Of a stretch of 64,000 bases of DNA, positions 20,964 through 29,935 are shown one piece after another. The position numbers were made by a program, and so were the translations under genes. Numbering within the stretch: position 1 is the stretch's first letter; each line of letters opens with the position of its first letter. The notes beneath the pieces are model-generated. The model was given only the letters and a program-made list of their open reading frames with translations, was not told the DNA's origin and made no database searches. Source of the DNA: PALSA-278 sp963760285 (GTDB lineage: Bacteria > Acidobacteriota > Terriglobia > Acidiferrales > UBA7541); contig CAVXCI010000001.1 of NCBI GenBank assembly GCA_963760285.1, positions 1,488,001 to 1,552,000 on the forward strand, read 5' to 3'.

Positions 20964-21049
20964 TTTTCCTCCTCTCCCTCTCGCGCGGGAGACAAAGGTT
21001 GTCCAGGTTGCGCGCAGGCTTCGAAGAGGCTGCCATGCAATCCGTGGAT

Positions 21050-21235
21050 TGAAACTCCGCCGGTCTCCTGGCTTGGCGGCAATTGTCTCTGGAAGGATGG
21101 CGGCGCGGCCTTCCCATCCCGGAATTTCCAGGACAGTGGCTTGCGCCGAATACTTCCGCCTTACAGTCGCGCGGCGGCGACGGATTTTCACCGTTTTCCC
21201 GTACGCGGAGTTTCCAGTGATTGTGGGCGGCGCGC
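21050..21235 (-). promoter_or_regulatory. Cobalamin (B12) riboswitch upstream of btuB
   Basis: Read on the minus strand: GGAAACTCCGCGTACGG, then GGTGAAAATCC, CGACTGTAAGGCGG, AAGCCACTG and finally the B12 box AAGCCAGGAGACC at about 21060-21076. These are the conserved core segments of the AdoCbl riboswitch in the right order and spacing. No intrinsic terminator follows. Instead a short stem (TCTCCC pairing with GGGAGA, 20974-20993) sits beside the btuB Shine-Dalgarno, so control of translation initiation is the more likely mechanism. Confidence 0.9.
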
Positions 21236-21268
21236 TGAGCATCGAACTCCCGGCGCGCCGCGAACGTT

Positions 21269-22181
21269 TCAGGTGGAGCAGCCGCGTCTCCCATATGCGC
21301 TTCCGGGCGCCGCTGTCGGCGATGCCGGCAAATCGCCATTAAAATAGTTTTGAATCAGGACGCGCGGCATGCCGTCGGCCGTCAATTGCACCTCCAGAGG
21401 AGCCTCAAAGGCCATTTCCAGCAGCTCCCGCTGATAGACCTGCCGCGGCGTTCCCACCGCCAGGGATTTGCCGTGATGCAGCAGTGCCACCTCATCGCAA
21501 AATCCCGCCGCCAAATTCAACTCGTGCGTAACAATCAAAACGGTGTAGTGATGCATCGCGCGCCAGCCGCCACAGGCTGCGCATCAATTCCACTCTTCCG
21601 CCGATGTCCAGATGTTGCGTGGGCTCATCCAGAAGCAGCAGCGTCGGCTGTTGCGCGAGCGAACGCGCCAGGATGACCCGCTGCTTTTCGCCGCCGGAGA
21701 TTTGGTTCATCCAGCGCGAGGCCAGGTGCTCCCGCGCTCACCTCCCGCAGCGCCTGCTTCGCCGCGGCGCAATCATCTGATGATTCGAAATGCATGCGCT
21801 GCGCTGTAAGGATAGCGGCCCTGCAGGACGTATTCCCAAGCCCGCAGCGGAAACATCAGCGGGCTTTCCTGCGCCACCACGGCCACGTGTTGTGCCCGCT
21901 CGCGCGCCGGCAAGACCGGCCACGTCCACGCCTTCCAGCCGCACGTGCCCTGAAAGAGGAAGCAATGCGCCCGAAAGCATCCGAAGCGCCGTGGATTTTC
22001 CGCTGGCGTTGCTCCCAATAGCGACGAATTCTCCCGCACGCGCCGTCAGATCAATCGGTCCCAGTGTAAACACCGGCGTTTCCCGATCGCGCGAAATATA
22101 GGCGTACACCGCCTGTTCTGCTTCCAGCCGCGCTATTCCGGTTGCCACGTCCGCCGGCGCGGACTGCATGGACGTCGCCAC
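21269..22181 (-). CDS. btuD: Cobalamin ABC transporter ATP-binding protein, frameshifted
   Basis: The Walker A reads GSNASGKSTALR, followed by GHVRLEGVDVA, the Q-loop segment VVAQESPLMFPLRAWEYVLQ, signature ISGGEKQRV, Walker B PTLLLLDEPTQHLD and H-loop VLIVTHELNLAAGF. All motifs are intact but spread over at least three frames (breaks near 22000, 21740 and 21565). A GTG at 22181 is the likely start, 21 bp after the btuC stop. Genetic order and the flanking riboswitches support cobalamin specificity. FeCha-type ATPases for siderophores look similar, so specificity comes from context. Confidence 0.88.
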
Positions 22182-22202
22182 TGGAAATTTTATCTCCCAC
22201 GT

Positions 22203-23214
22203 TCAACGCATCCCTCGCCGCAGCAAATAAATGAACACTGGCGCTCCCGCCACCGCCGTCATCGCTCCCACCGGCAATTCCGTCGGCGCGGCAACTGTGC
22301 GGCCCAGCATGTCCGCCGCCACAATCACGATGGCGCCCCCCAGCGCCGTTGCCGGAATCAGCAGGCGGTAATCGGATCCGAACATCATGCGAATCAGGTG
22401 CGGCACCAGCAGGCCCACATAGCCAATGGATCCGCTCACAGAAACCGCCAGGCCGGTCAGCAGCGATGCCGCGACATACACAACCATTTTCACCCGACCC
22501 ACGTTCACGCCCAGGTGCCGCGCTTCGTCTTCGCCGGTCATGATCAAATTCAGGTCCGGCGTTGTCGTATAAATCGCGCGCGATCGTCACGCCCATGCAT
22601 CAGGAATATGGATCCCAGGGACACAGTTCGAGGTTGTCGCCAGGTCGCCCATCAGCCAGAACGCCATGCCCCGCAGGTCGTGTCTGGCCAGCGTGGTCAT
22701 GAGGAACATGATCACCGCCGAAAGAAACGATGCGGTAATAATTCCCGCCAGCAGCAGCGTGGAGCTATCCAATTGGCCGCCGCGCCGTCCCAGAAAATAA
22801 ACCGCCATGGTGGTCAGTGCCGCTCCCGCAAACGCCGCCAACTGCATCACCATTCCCCCATGGGGCGCCAGCAACAGCGACAGAATCGCTCCCAGCGCCG
22901 CGCCGCTGGAAACTCCCAGCACATAGGGATCGGCCAGCGGATTCCGTAGCAGCGCCTGAAAGCTCGCTCCCGCCACTGATAGCGACGCGCCCACCAAAAT
23001 TCCCAGCGCGATACGTGGCAACCGCAGCCCGAACACGATCAGCCAGTCGTCGCTGGGAATTTGCGCCCGCTGCCCCAGCGCTCCATGCACCAGCGTCATC
23101 ACAATGTCCCGGTAGCGAAATCGGATACGCCCCCAGCCGCAGCGAAATCACCACCACGCCGAAAAGCACCGCCGTCAGAAGTCCGCAGATTCCCAGCACA
23201 CGCCGGGCTGTCAT
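22203..23214 (-). CDS. btuC: Cobalamin ABC transporter permease, frameshifted
   Basis: This is a FecCD/BtuC-type permease. Typical segments include RLPRIALGILVGASLSVAGA, QALLRNPLADPYVLGVSSGA, GMAFWLMGDL and SGSIGYVGLLVPHLIRMMFG. The ATG at 23214 overlaps the btuF stop (ATGA), and hydrophobic segments continue to the stop at 22203. Breaks lie near 23105 and 22580. The protein should have ten membrane helices and form a dimer with BtuD to move B12 across the inner membrane. Confidence 0.89.
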
Positions 23215-24221
23215 CGGCTGCAAGGCGCGGCCTGCCTCGCACAAATCTTCCACCGCGCCGATGTCCATCCTGCGCATCGGCAACTCCATCCGTTCGATGG
23301 CGGCGTGGGCGCAAAAACTTCCGGATGCAGTTGCCGCGCCAGTTTTTCAACGGCATCCACCAGCCGCGGCGACGGCCTATCCAGCTCTTCTCCCGCCACG
23401 ATTACATGTCCTTCGCGTACCGCCGCCAAACCTCTCCACGCCGGCCTCTGGCGCAATTCATCCAGTTCATCTTTCCCGCTGCCGCCGTGGTTTTCCGTGA
23501 AAATCAGCGCGTCCGGTTGCAAACGCACCACCTCTTCCAGGCTGATCTGCGGCCAGTCCGTTCCCGATTGCACCACGGACTCCGCGCCCGCCCGCCGCAG
23601 CGCGTCTGCCAGAAATGTGTGCGGCCCGATGGTAATCAGCGGGTCCGTCCAGATCACGAAGAGCGCCCGCTTCGGCGTCACGCCATTCATCTGCGCGCGC
23701 AGCGCATCCAGCCGGGCGCGAAGTTCGCCTGTCACCGCTCGCCCCCGTTCCGGCGTTCCAATCGCCGAGGCAATGTCCTGAATCGAAATCAAAGTTCCTT
23801 CCACGCTCTCCGTATTCGTCGAATAGACCGCCATTCCCAGCCCGTCCAGCGCGTCCACCGTTTCCCGCCGGTTCATGGTCATCGCCGCCGCCAGCACCAG
23901 GTCCGGTTTTAGCGCCACAATCGCTTCCAGACTGGGCTCTATCGGCGAACCAATTTTCGTTTTCGTCTTCGCGTCCGGCGGATAATCGCAATAATCCGTC
24001 ACGCCCACCAGCTTCTGGCCCGCTCCCAGCGCATAGACAATTTCCGTCAGATTCGGCGCCAGCGACACAATCCGCTGCACGTTGTCCGGCAGTGTCACCT
24101 GACGTCCCACTTCATCCGTCACCGTCCGCGTCGCCGCGCGTCCCGCCCCGCAGAGTAGCAACGTCGCCAATGCCGCGCCACACGCCAACGCCGTCCAGCG
24201 CTTTTTCGTCCCCACGTTCAT
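23211..24221 (-). CDS. btuF: Cobalamin-binding periplasmic protein
   Basis: The start ATG at 24221 gives a Sec signal (KKRWTALACGAALATLLLCG; the LLLCG could also be a lipobox). The mature protein begins RTVTDEVGRQVTLP and contains RIVSLAPNLTEIVYALGAG, VGVTDYCDYPPDA and LKPDLVLAAA, typical of class III (BtuF/FhuD) binding proteins. It is intact, about 336 residues. The last 30 residues look unlike the family, so a late frameshift is possible. It is the first gene after the riboswitch-controlled terminator and is translationally coupled to btuC. Confidence 0.91.
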   Translation of the reverse strand: MNVGTKKRWTALACGAALATLLLCGAGRAATRTVTDEVGRQVTLPDNVQRIVSLAPNLTEIVYALGAGQKLVGVTDYCDYPPDAKTKTKIGSPIEPSLEAIVALKPDLVLAAAMTMNRRETVDALDGLGMAVYSTNTESVEGTLISIQDIASAIGTPERGRAVTGELRARLDALRAQMNGVTPKRALFVIWTDPLITIGPHTFLADALRRAGAESVVQSGTDWPQISLEEVVRLQPDALIFTENHGGSGKDELDELRQRPAWRGLAAVREGHVIVAGEELDRPSPRLVDAVEKLARQLHPEVFAPTPPSNGWSCRCAGWTSARWKICARQAAPCSR

Positions 24222-24231
24222 CTTTGCTCCC

Positions 24232-24264
24232 AATAAAAAAAGCCCCACGAAAAAGAATGGGGCT
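24232..24264 (-). terminator. Riboswitch-controlled intrinsic terminator before btuF
   Basis: On the minus strand, AGCCCCA and TGGGGCT form a 7-bp stem around a 10-nt loop, followed at once by a run of seven T. It lies between the cobalamin riboswitch and the btuF start codon, only about 10 bp upstream of the latter. It is the natural expression platform: terminator formed when B12 is bound, read-through when it is scarce. Confidence 0.85.
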
Positions 24265-24304
24265 TGCGAGCCGCACTCCTTCACGCGAAGAGTGTCCGCT
24301 GCAT

Positions 24305-24545
24305 GCGGCTCGTCGAGGTATCCTGACTTCCGGCCTTCCATCCCGCCGGCGATTCAACGGAAAGGAACTTGGGCGCTGCCCGCTCCTGATTCGTCTCCCG
24401 AAGCGGCCCTTCCCAGCGAACCTGCAATTTCGCCAGTGAGTGGTTCCAGCAGCGCCGGCCGGTTACAGTGGCGGGACCGTGGCCGATTTTCGCGGCCTTC
24501 CCTCGCGCCGAGCCGGCAGAATTTTTTGCCTCCCGAGTGTAGGTC
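24305..24545 (-). promoter_or_regulatory. Cobalamin (B12) riboswitch upstream of btuFCD
   Basis: On the minus strand the core reads GAGGGAAGGCCGCGAAAATC, then ACGGTCCCGCCACTGTAACC and finally the B12 box GGAAGTCAGGATACC at 24317-24331, all conserved parts of the AdoCbl riboswitch. Just downstream, GAGCCGCA pairs with TGCGGCTC around an inner hairpin (CACTCTTC/GAAGGAGTG). This structure is a candidate anti-terminator because its 3' arm abuts the terminator stem. The element controls btuFCD. Confidence 0.93.
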
Positions 24546-24573
24546 CGCGTACCGGCGCTGTCAATCGCGCCGC

Positions 24574-24888
24574 TCAGGTCTGGCTTTGCCGCCCGCCGGT
24601 GTCATGAATCGCCGGACCGCTGCGCGCCTCGTGCCGCGCGAAAAGCCAGATCACCGCCACGAACGCAATCCACGCCACGCACAGCCAAACCAGCAAGCGC
24701 CGGGTCGTCAGCCCTGCCGCTTGCTGCGGACGCCTCACATTCCAGTTAGGCCCCACCAGCACAAATTGCGGAGACTCAATTATCTGTCCAGCGGAAGACC
24801 TCTGGGAAATTCCCCCAGAGGGCGAAGATGTGGATGGGGACGAAGAGGATGAAGATGTGGACGAAGAAAAAGTGTCGTCTATATTCAT
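24574..24888 (-). CDS. Small single-pass membrane protein of unknown function
   Basis: 104 residues: a serine-rich N terminus (residues 8-22), a proline/glycine linker, a middle segment FVLVGPNWNVRRPQQAAG, one membrane helix (LLVWLCVAWIAFVAVIWLF, residues about 64-84) and a short charged tail. It begins 9 bp after the thiolase stop, so it is probably co-transcribed with it. Its own stop lies just upstream of the btuF riboswitch. I recognise no family. The codons for the serine stretch are varied enough to suggest genuine coding, though this is uncertain. Confidence 0.5.
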   Translation of the reverse strand: MNIDDTFSSSTSSSSSSPSTSSPSGGISQRSSAGQIIESPQFVLVGPNWNVRRPQQAAGLTTRRLLVWLCVAWIAFVAVIWLFARHEARSGPAIHDTGGRQSQT

Positions 24889-24897
24889 AGCCGCCGC

Positions 24898-26188
24898 TCA
24901 GGCCATCTCCAATTCCACGGCCACTCCCAGACCGCCGGAAACGCACAGCGTGGCCAGCCCGCGCGGGCGCCCGCTTTTGCCGCCGAAGTTCGTGCACCAG
25001 CGTCGCGGTGATTCGCGCGCCGCTGCATCCGATGGGATGTCCCAGCGCGATTGCGCCTCCGTTGGGATTCAGCCGCGCGCGGTCGAAATGCAACTCCCGG
25101 TCGCACGCCAGCGCTTGCGCGGCGAACGCCTCATTCAATTCCACCGCGTCGAAATCCTCCAGCTTCGTTCCTGTCCGCGCCAGAAGCTTGCGGACCGCTG
25201 GCACCGGGCCCACTCCCATGCTCGCGGGTCCACCGCGCAGACCGCCGCGTCCACGATGCGCGCCAGCGGCTTCACGCCGAGTTCGCGCATTTTTTCCTCG
25301 CTGGCCAGGATCACCGCCGCCGCGCCGTCCGTAATTCCGCTGGAGTTTCCCGCTGTGATCGTTCCATTCATGCCGAAAACCGGCGGCAGCTTCCTCAAGA
25401 CTTTCCATGGAGGTATCCAGCCGCACATGCTCGTCCTTTTCCATTGTGTGATGTTGCCTTTGCGGTCCGCCATTTCCACCGGCACGATTTCTTCCGCGAA
25501 TCGGCCCTCCGCCTGCGCTTGCGCCGCGCGATGCTGGCTTTCCATTGCGAATGCGTCCTGTTCCTCGCGCGAAATCCCGTACTGGTCCGCCAGCAGCTCC
25601 GCCGTTTCGCCCATCACCATTTGCGATAGCGGGCACATAAATCCGTCGCGGTACATCGCGTCCACGAGCGGCTGCGTCCCCATCTTCATTCCCCAGCGCG
25701 CGTCCACCAGATACGGCACGCGGCTCATGGACTCCGCTCCGCCCGCCACGATGATTTCCGCCTCGCCCCAGCAGAATTTCCTGCCAGCCCAGCAGAATCG
25801 CCCGCAACCCAGACGCACACGCCATGTTCACCGTGAACGCCGGGACATCGTCGCCCAGCCCGCTGCGCCACGCGATCTGCCGCGCGGGATTCGGACCCGT
25901 CCCCGCCGGCCGCGCATTGCCGAAAATCAATTCGTCCACCCGCCACGGCGTTTTGCTGGACAAAGCCGCTTTCGAACCAACTTTTGTCGGCATTCTCGCC
26001 GCGAATTCCCCCGGTTTGCGCTCCGCCGGCAACGGTTCGCCAAACGCGCGTCGCAATGCTTCGCGCGCGGCAATCACGCCCAGGTCCACCGCCGTGAAAT
26101 TCGCCAGCGCGCCGCCAAATTTCCCAATCGGCGTCCGCGCCGCGCTCACAATGTACACTTCCCTCTGTTGGCCCAATGGTTTGCTCAT
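24898..26188 (-). CDS. Acetyl-CoA acyltransferase (thiolase), frameshifted
   Basis: The start MSKPLGQQREVYIVSAARTP leads to the nucleophile block AFTVNMACASGLRAI. Then follow IVAGGAESMSRVPYLVDARW, ITAGNSSGITDGAAAV, AVELNEAFAAQAL, the catalytic IALGHPIGCSGARI and a C terminus LCVSGGLGVAVELEMA ending at 24898. All catalytic residues (Cys, His, Cys) are encoded. Breaks occur near 25770, 25420, 25215 and 24965. An insertion between residues about 55 and 80 (KPGEFAARMPTKVGS) is longer than usual. It could act in beta-oxidation or in acetoacetyl-CoA synthesis; no other fatty-acid genes are in the window to decide. Confidence 0.87.
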
Positions 26189-26346
26189 ATCCCCAATTTT
26201 TGATGCTAGCACAGCGCCCCAGGCTCCGCCCGGTTCTGCCCTGACGGCCGTCCTGCCTCGGTCCAAAACGTTTTCTCCCCGGCGCCGGAATTTTGCTATG
26301 CTTGCGCCACGCGGTAGGTCTGAAATCTGGTTGCTGGGAGCTTGCC

Positions 26347-27606
26347 ATGAGGAATGGAACAAACGCGCGGCGTCGGATTCTTGCTCTATCCATCGTGTTG
26401 GGGGTTTCGGGCATATTTGGTGCGTTGGCTGCTTCCGGCGCAATCAAGGAAGTTGTCCTGTACTCCTTCGGCAATCGGCCCGATGGCCAAAATCCATTTG
26501 GAAAGCTCCTGGTGGGACCCAACGGCAAGCTCTACGGGACAACCGCCAGCGGAGGAAAATTCGGAAACGGGTCGGCATTTGAGCTTTCGCGTTCCGGCTC
26601 CGGCTGGAAGACCACTATCCTCCATAGTTTCACCGGCAACGAGGATGGCTATGCTCCCCAGGGCGGCCTGATTGCCGATTCCAAAGGCAATTTGTTTGGC
26701 ACCGCTTCCGGCGGCGGAAATTTGAATTGCGATACTGTCGGCTGCGGCAATGTTTTTGAACTGTCGCCCAAAAAAAATGGCTGGACCTTCCAGGACTTGT
26801 ATAACTTCGTCGGCGGTGACAACGATGGCGATCTCCCCACGGGCAATCTTGTTTTTGACAACGCCGGAAATCTTTATGGCGCCACGATTCATGGCGGCGA
26901 ATTCGATGGTGGCGTCGTTTTCGAATTGAGCCCCCTCGGCGGCGGAAAGTGGCAGGAAACTCCCATTTATATTTTTGGCGTGGAGGGCGGCGCTCCCAAC
27001 GGCGACCTGGTCTTCGATAAATCCGGAAATCTCTACGGCGCCACGGAGCTTCGCAACACCGTGTTCCAGCTTTCCAACAACGGCGGCTCCTGGACGGAAG
27101 CGGATATCCTGGATCTTGGCGGCGCGTATGGAGAAACACCCATGGCCGGACTGGCCATGGATGGCGCGGGGAATCTCTACGGCACCACGTCCCGCGGCGG
27201 CAGCGAAAACTGTTTCGGACAATTCGGCTGCGGAGCAGTGTTCGAAGTTTCACCCAACGGCAACGGCGGCTGGACCGGCCACGCGCTGTATGCCTTCAAG
27301 GGCGGTTCCGACGGCCAGCTGCCGGAGGGCGTGCTCCTGCTGGGCTCCGCCGGAAACCTCTACGGCACTACCAATGAAGGTGGCGGCTCCGGGTGCCAGT
27401 TCGGATTCGGCTGCGGCACCGCCTTCCGCCTTGCTCACAAAAATGGCGCTTGGAACGAAACCGTCCTGCACAGTTTCGGGACTGGAAATGATGGACAAAG
27501 TCCCAACGCGGGATTAGCCACCGACAATGCCGGTCATCTTCTTGGAACCACCGGCGACGGCGGAAAAAACGGTTTCGGCGCCGTCTTCGCCATCTTCAAG
27601 GACTAG
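26347..27606 (+). CDS. Exported GloVer tandem-repeat protein
   Basis: 419 residues with an N-terminal signal sequence (MRNGTNARRRILALSIVLGV...). The mature protein is built from about eight repeats of roughly 45-50 residues with the core GNLYGTT-x-GG and VFELSP (for example GKLYGTTASGG, GNLYGATIHGG, GNLYGTTSRGG, GNLYGTTNEGG). This is the hallmark of choice-of-anchor GloVer proteins, predicted beta-propeller-like secreted or surface proteins abundant in Acidobacteriota. No C-terminal sorting domain is evident. The start at 26347 was chosen because the signal sequence begins there. Confidence 0.88.
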   Translation: MRNGTNARRRILALSIVLGVSGIFGALAASGAIKEVVLYSFGNRPDGQNPFGKLLVGPNGKLYGTTASGGKFGNGSAFELSRSGSGWKTTILHSFTGNEDGYAPQGGLIADSKGNLFGTASGGGNLNCDTVGCGNVFELSPKKNGWTFQDLYNFVGGDNDGDLPTGNLVFDNAGNLYGATIHGGEFDGGVVFELSPLGGGKWQETPIYIFGVEGGAPNGDLVFDKSGNLYGATELRNTVFQLSNNGGSWTEADILDLGGAYGETPMAGLAMDGAGNLYGTTSRGGSENCFGQFGCGAVFEVSPNGNGGWTGHALYAFKGGSDGQLPEGVLLLGSAGNLYGTTNEGGGSGCQFGFGCGTAFRLAHKNGAWNETVLHSFGTGNDGQSPNAGLATDNAGHLLGTTGDGGKNGFGAVFAIFKD

Positions 27607-28023
27607 CCCGTCCATTTCACCAGTCCGTACGTTTCACCTTCATCGCACGCGCCGCAACCACCCCCAGATCGACGCGAAGCCCGCTTCGGAGCAGAGCGAG
27701 GGAATGCCGTGATCTGCTGGAGCGCCCTAAGTAGGCACAGCGTTACAGGACCTGCGTTTGACTTTCCCGCATCGCGGCGGACAATACATCAGAACTGTGC
27801 CCAAATGACGGAAGAAGGGGCCCATTCGCAATTTCTAATCGCTACACTTTTTACAATCGCAAAATGTTAAGTGCCACGTAATCAATCACATAACGATTTC
27901 TAATCGCTACACTTTTGAGATGGGCGTACACGCAGCATCTTGACCCTGAAATTCCCCATTCGACGCTCAAAACCCGCCACCTCGGGCAGCGTTCCGCCAT
28001 AAAATCAGGTATTCTCAATAGCC
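27607..28023 (+). other. Gene-free stretch between the GloVer gene and serS
   Basis: 417 bp with no convincing gene. It is visibly more A+T-rich than its surroundings between 27780 and 27940 and contains a 21-bp direct repeat (described separately). The last 60 bp presumably hold the serS promoter, but no clear -35/-10 pair is visible. Confidence 0.6.
27831..27916 (+). repeat. Pair of 21-bp direct repeats
   Basis: The copies at 27831-27851 and 27896-27916 are identical over 21 bases (both begin ATTTCTAATCGCTAC and end in four T). They are 65 bp apart, measured start to start. The DNA between and around them is A+T-rich compared with the genome. The origin is unknown: an insertion-sequence end or a recombinase site are possibilities. 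Confidence 0.8.
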
Positions 28024-29310
28024 ATGTTGGACCTCGGATATTTTCGCGAGCACTTGGACGTCATCGAGACGATGCTGGTGAATCGTGGCCGCGCGCCCGA
28101 TGACGCCGCCGGCGCTGTTGGCCAATTCCGCGGCCTGGACGCGGAGCGCCGCGCGGTGATCACCACCGTCGAAAAACTAAAGGCCGAACGCAACCAGGCC
28201 AGCGAGGAAATCGCCCGCCGCAAGAAAAATAAGGAAGACGCTTCCGATTTGCTCGCGCACATGAAGGAAGTGTCCGACGAGATCAAGCGCGACGACGAAC
28301 GCGTCACGCAACTGGACAGCGACCTTCGCAATTTTCTGCTGACTATTCCCAACGTTCCGCACTCCAGCGTTCCCGTGGGACACGGCGCGGAAGGCAACGT
28401 GGAAATTCGCCGCTGGGGCGCGCCGCCGGAATTTTCCTTTGCCCCCAAGCCGCACTGGGAGTTGGGAGAAAATCTCGGTATCCTCGATTTCGAAGCCGGC
28501 GCGAAAATTGCCGGCACGCGCTTTGCCGTTTACAAAGGGCTGGGCGCGCGCCTCGAACGCGCCATCGCCAACTATTTCCTGGATCTGCACACTCGCCAGC
28601 ACGGCTACATCGAAATTTTTCCGCCCTTCATCGTCAACACCGCGTCGCTCACCGGCGTGGGACAGCTTCCGAAATTCGCGGCGGACATGTTTCATCTGGA
28701 AGGCTCCGATTTGTGGCTCACGCCTACTTCCGAGGTCGAGCTGACTTCGCTGCACCGTGACGAAACGCTGGACGCCGAAACCCTTCCGCTGAAATATTGC
28801 GCGTGGACCGCATGCTTCCGCTCCGAGGCCGGCGCCGCCGGGAAAGACACGCGCGGCTTGAAACGCCAGCACCAGTTCCAGAAAGTTGAGCTGTTCAAAT
28901 TCACGCGTCCGGAGCATAGCTACGACGAATTGGAATCCCTGGTGCGCGACGTGGAAGACACTTTGCAGAAGCTGGGCTTGCACTATCGGGTCCTCCAGCT
29001 TTGCACCGGCGATATGGGCTTCGCCTCCGCCAAGACGTACGACATCGAAGTCTGGCTCCCGTCGTCTCGCGAGTTTATGGAAATCTCTTCGTGTTCCAAC
29101 TGCGAAGCCTTTCAGGCCCGGCGGTCGGGAATACGTGCAAAAGCCCGTGGAGGAAAAAGCGAATTTGTTCACACCCTGAACGGCAGCGGCCTCGCCGTGG
29201 GGCGAACCTGGTTATCTATATTGGAGAATTATCAGCAGGCCGATGGCAGCATCCATCTTCCGGAAGTGCTGCATTCCTTCATGGAAACGGACGTAATTCC
29301 AGCGAAGTAA
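28024..29310 (+). CDS. serS: Seryl-tRNA synthetase
   Basis: 428 residues, intact. The N-terminal long coiled-coil arm (residues about 30-100, e.g. EKLKAERNQASEEIARRKKN) binds the tRNA extra arm. The class II catalytic core follows: TGVGQLPKFAADMF, LTPTSEVELTSLH, the motif 2 region CFRSEAGAAGKDTRGL and HQFQKVELFKF, and motif 3 LNGSGLAVGRTWLSILENYQ. It charges tRNA-Ser with serine (and would charge tRNA-Sec, relevant because selA is present). Residues 364-377 (SGIRAKARGGKSEF) differ slightly from the usual pattern, possibly a compensated pair of indels. Confidence 0.97.
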   Translation: MLDLGYFREHLDVIETMLVNRGRAPDDAAGAVGQFRGLDAERRAVITTVEKLKAERNQASEEIARRKKNKEDASDLLAHMKEVSDEIKRDDERVTQLDSDLRNFLLTIPNVPHSSVPVGHGAEGNVEIRRWGAPPEFSFAPKPHWELGENLGILDFEAGAKIAGTRFAVYKGLGARLERAIANYFLDLHTRQHGYIEIFPPFIVNTASLTGVGQLPKFAADMFHLEGSDLWLTPTSEVELTSLHRDETLDAETLPLKYCAWTACFRSEAGAAGKDTRGLKRQHQFQKVELFKFTRPEHSYDELESLVRDVEDTLQKLGLHYRVLQLCTGDMGFASAKTYDIEVWLPSSREFMEISSCSNCEAFQARRSGIRAKARGGKSEFVHTLNGSGLAVGRTWLSILENYQQADGSIHLPEVLHSFMETDVIPAK

Positions 29311-29433
29311 TTTTCAGCGGTCACACATCAAGGAAGTCCTTCCGGCAAGGTTTGCGGCGGCCGGATAAGATCGCGGGAAGAGAACTGAACCAGTTTACTT
29401 TTGTTCAGTCCTCATTCCTCGCGAGAAAACGAT

Positions 29434-29793
29434 TTACATGTTTCCAGCTTTGGCCATTCCGGCGGCCGTAATGCTGGTGACCTGCAGAGAACCATCAGCT
29501 TGCGTCGTCCCGGTTACCTTTACTTGATGGCCCAGGTCGTTGTCGGCGTTCACCGCGTCCTGATTGTGAATCGGAACCACCGCTTTGGTTTTTCCGTTCA
29601 CAAACACCCAGGATGCACCCTTTTCCTTCACGCACTTCTGGGCGCAGGCGGCATGATCTGCGTTGGATCCCTTGGCGCCGCAGGCACTGTCGCTGATCCA
29701 GCCTGTCCAGGTCATGGCCTTGGCATGTGTGGTCACGGTCACCGTTGCGACGGCCAGAACCACGAAGCCCACCAAGCTTAGAATGTTTTTCAT
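29434..29793 (-). CDS. Small secreted protein (GWISD/CGAKG type)
   Basis: 119 residues from the ATG at 29793, preferred over one 15 bp upstream because GGAGAGAG lies at proper distance before it. A Sec signal (KNILSLVGFVVLAVATVTVT) is followed by GWISDSACGAKGSNADHAAC, then CVKEKGASWVFVNGKTKAV and a short beta-rich tail with HQVKVTG. Small secreted proteins with this GWISD...CGAKG...CxxKC arrangement are frequent in Acidobacteriota (DUF5818-like). The conserved cysteines may bind metal or form disulfides. The function is unknown. Confidence 0.75.
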   Translation of the reverse strand: MKNILSLVGFVVLAVATVTVTTHAKAMTWTGWISDSACGAKGSNADHAACAQKCVKEKGASWVFVNGKTKAVVPIHNQDAVNADNDLGHQVKVTGTTQADGSLQVTSITAAGMAKAGNM

Positions 29794-29935
29794 CGCTCTC
29801 TCCTTCACTCTATCTGAACCTTATACGTCGTGTGCGGTTCTGCACGCGACGGCACCTCCACTGTATCAAAGAATACAACCACCGCAAAGGGCCATCAGGA
29901 AGGGCAATCCACGGCACGGTGTCAGGGAGGTGTCC

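Noticed and set aside
24830..26203. 457-codon frame on the plus strand
   Set aside because: It lies opposite the thiolase gene, has Arg/Ser/Pro-rich noise composition and no motif; the thiolase blocks on the other strand are unambiguous.
26386..27222. 278-codon antisense frame opposite the GloVer gene
   Set aside because: The repeat structure of the GloVer protein forces an open antisense frame with the same periodicity; no independent evidence.
28177..29172. 331-codon frame opposite serS
   Set aside because: Antisense shadow of an intact seryl-tRNA synthetase.
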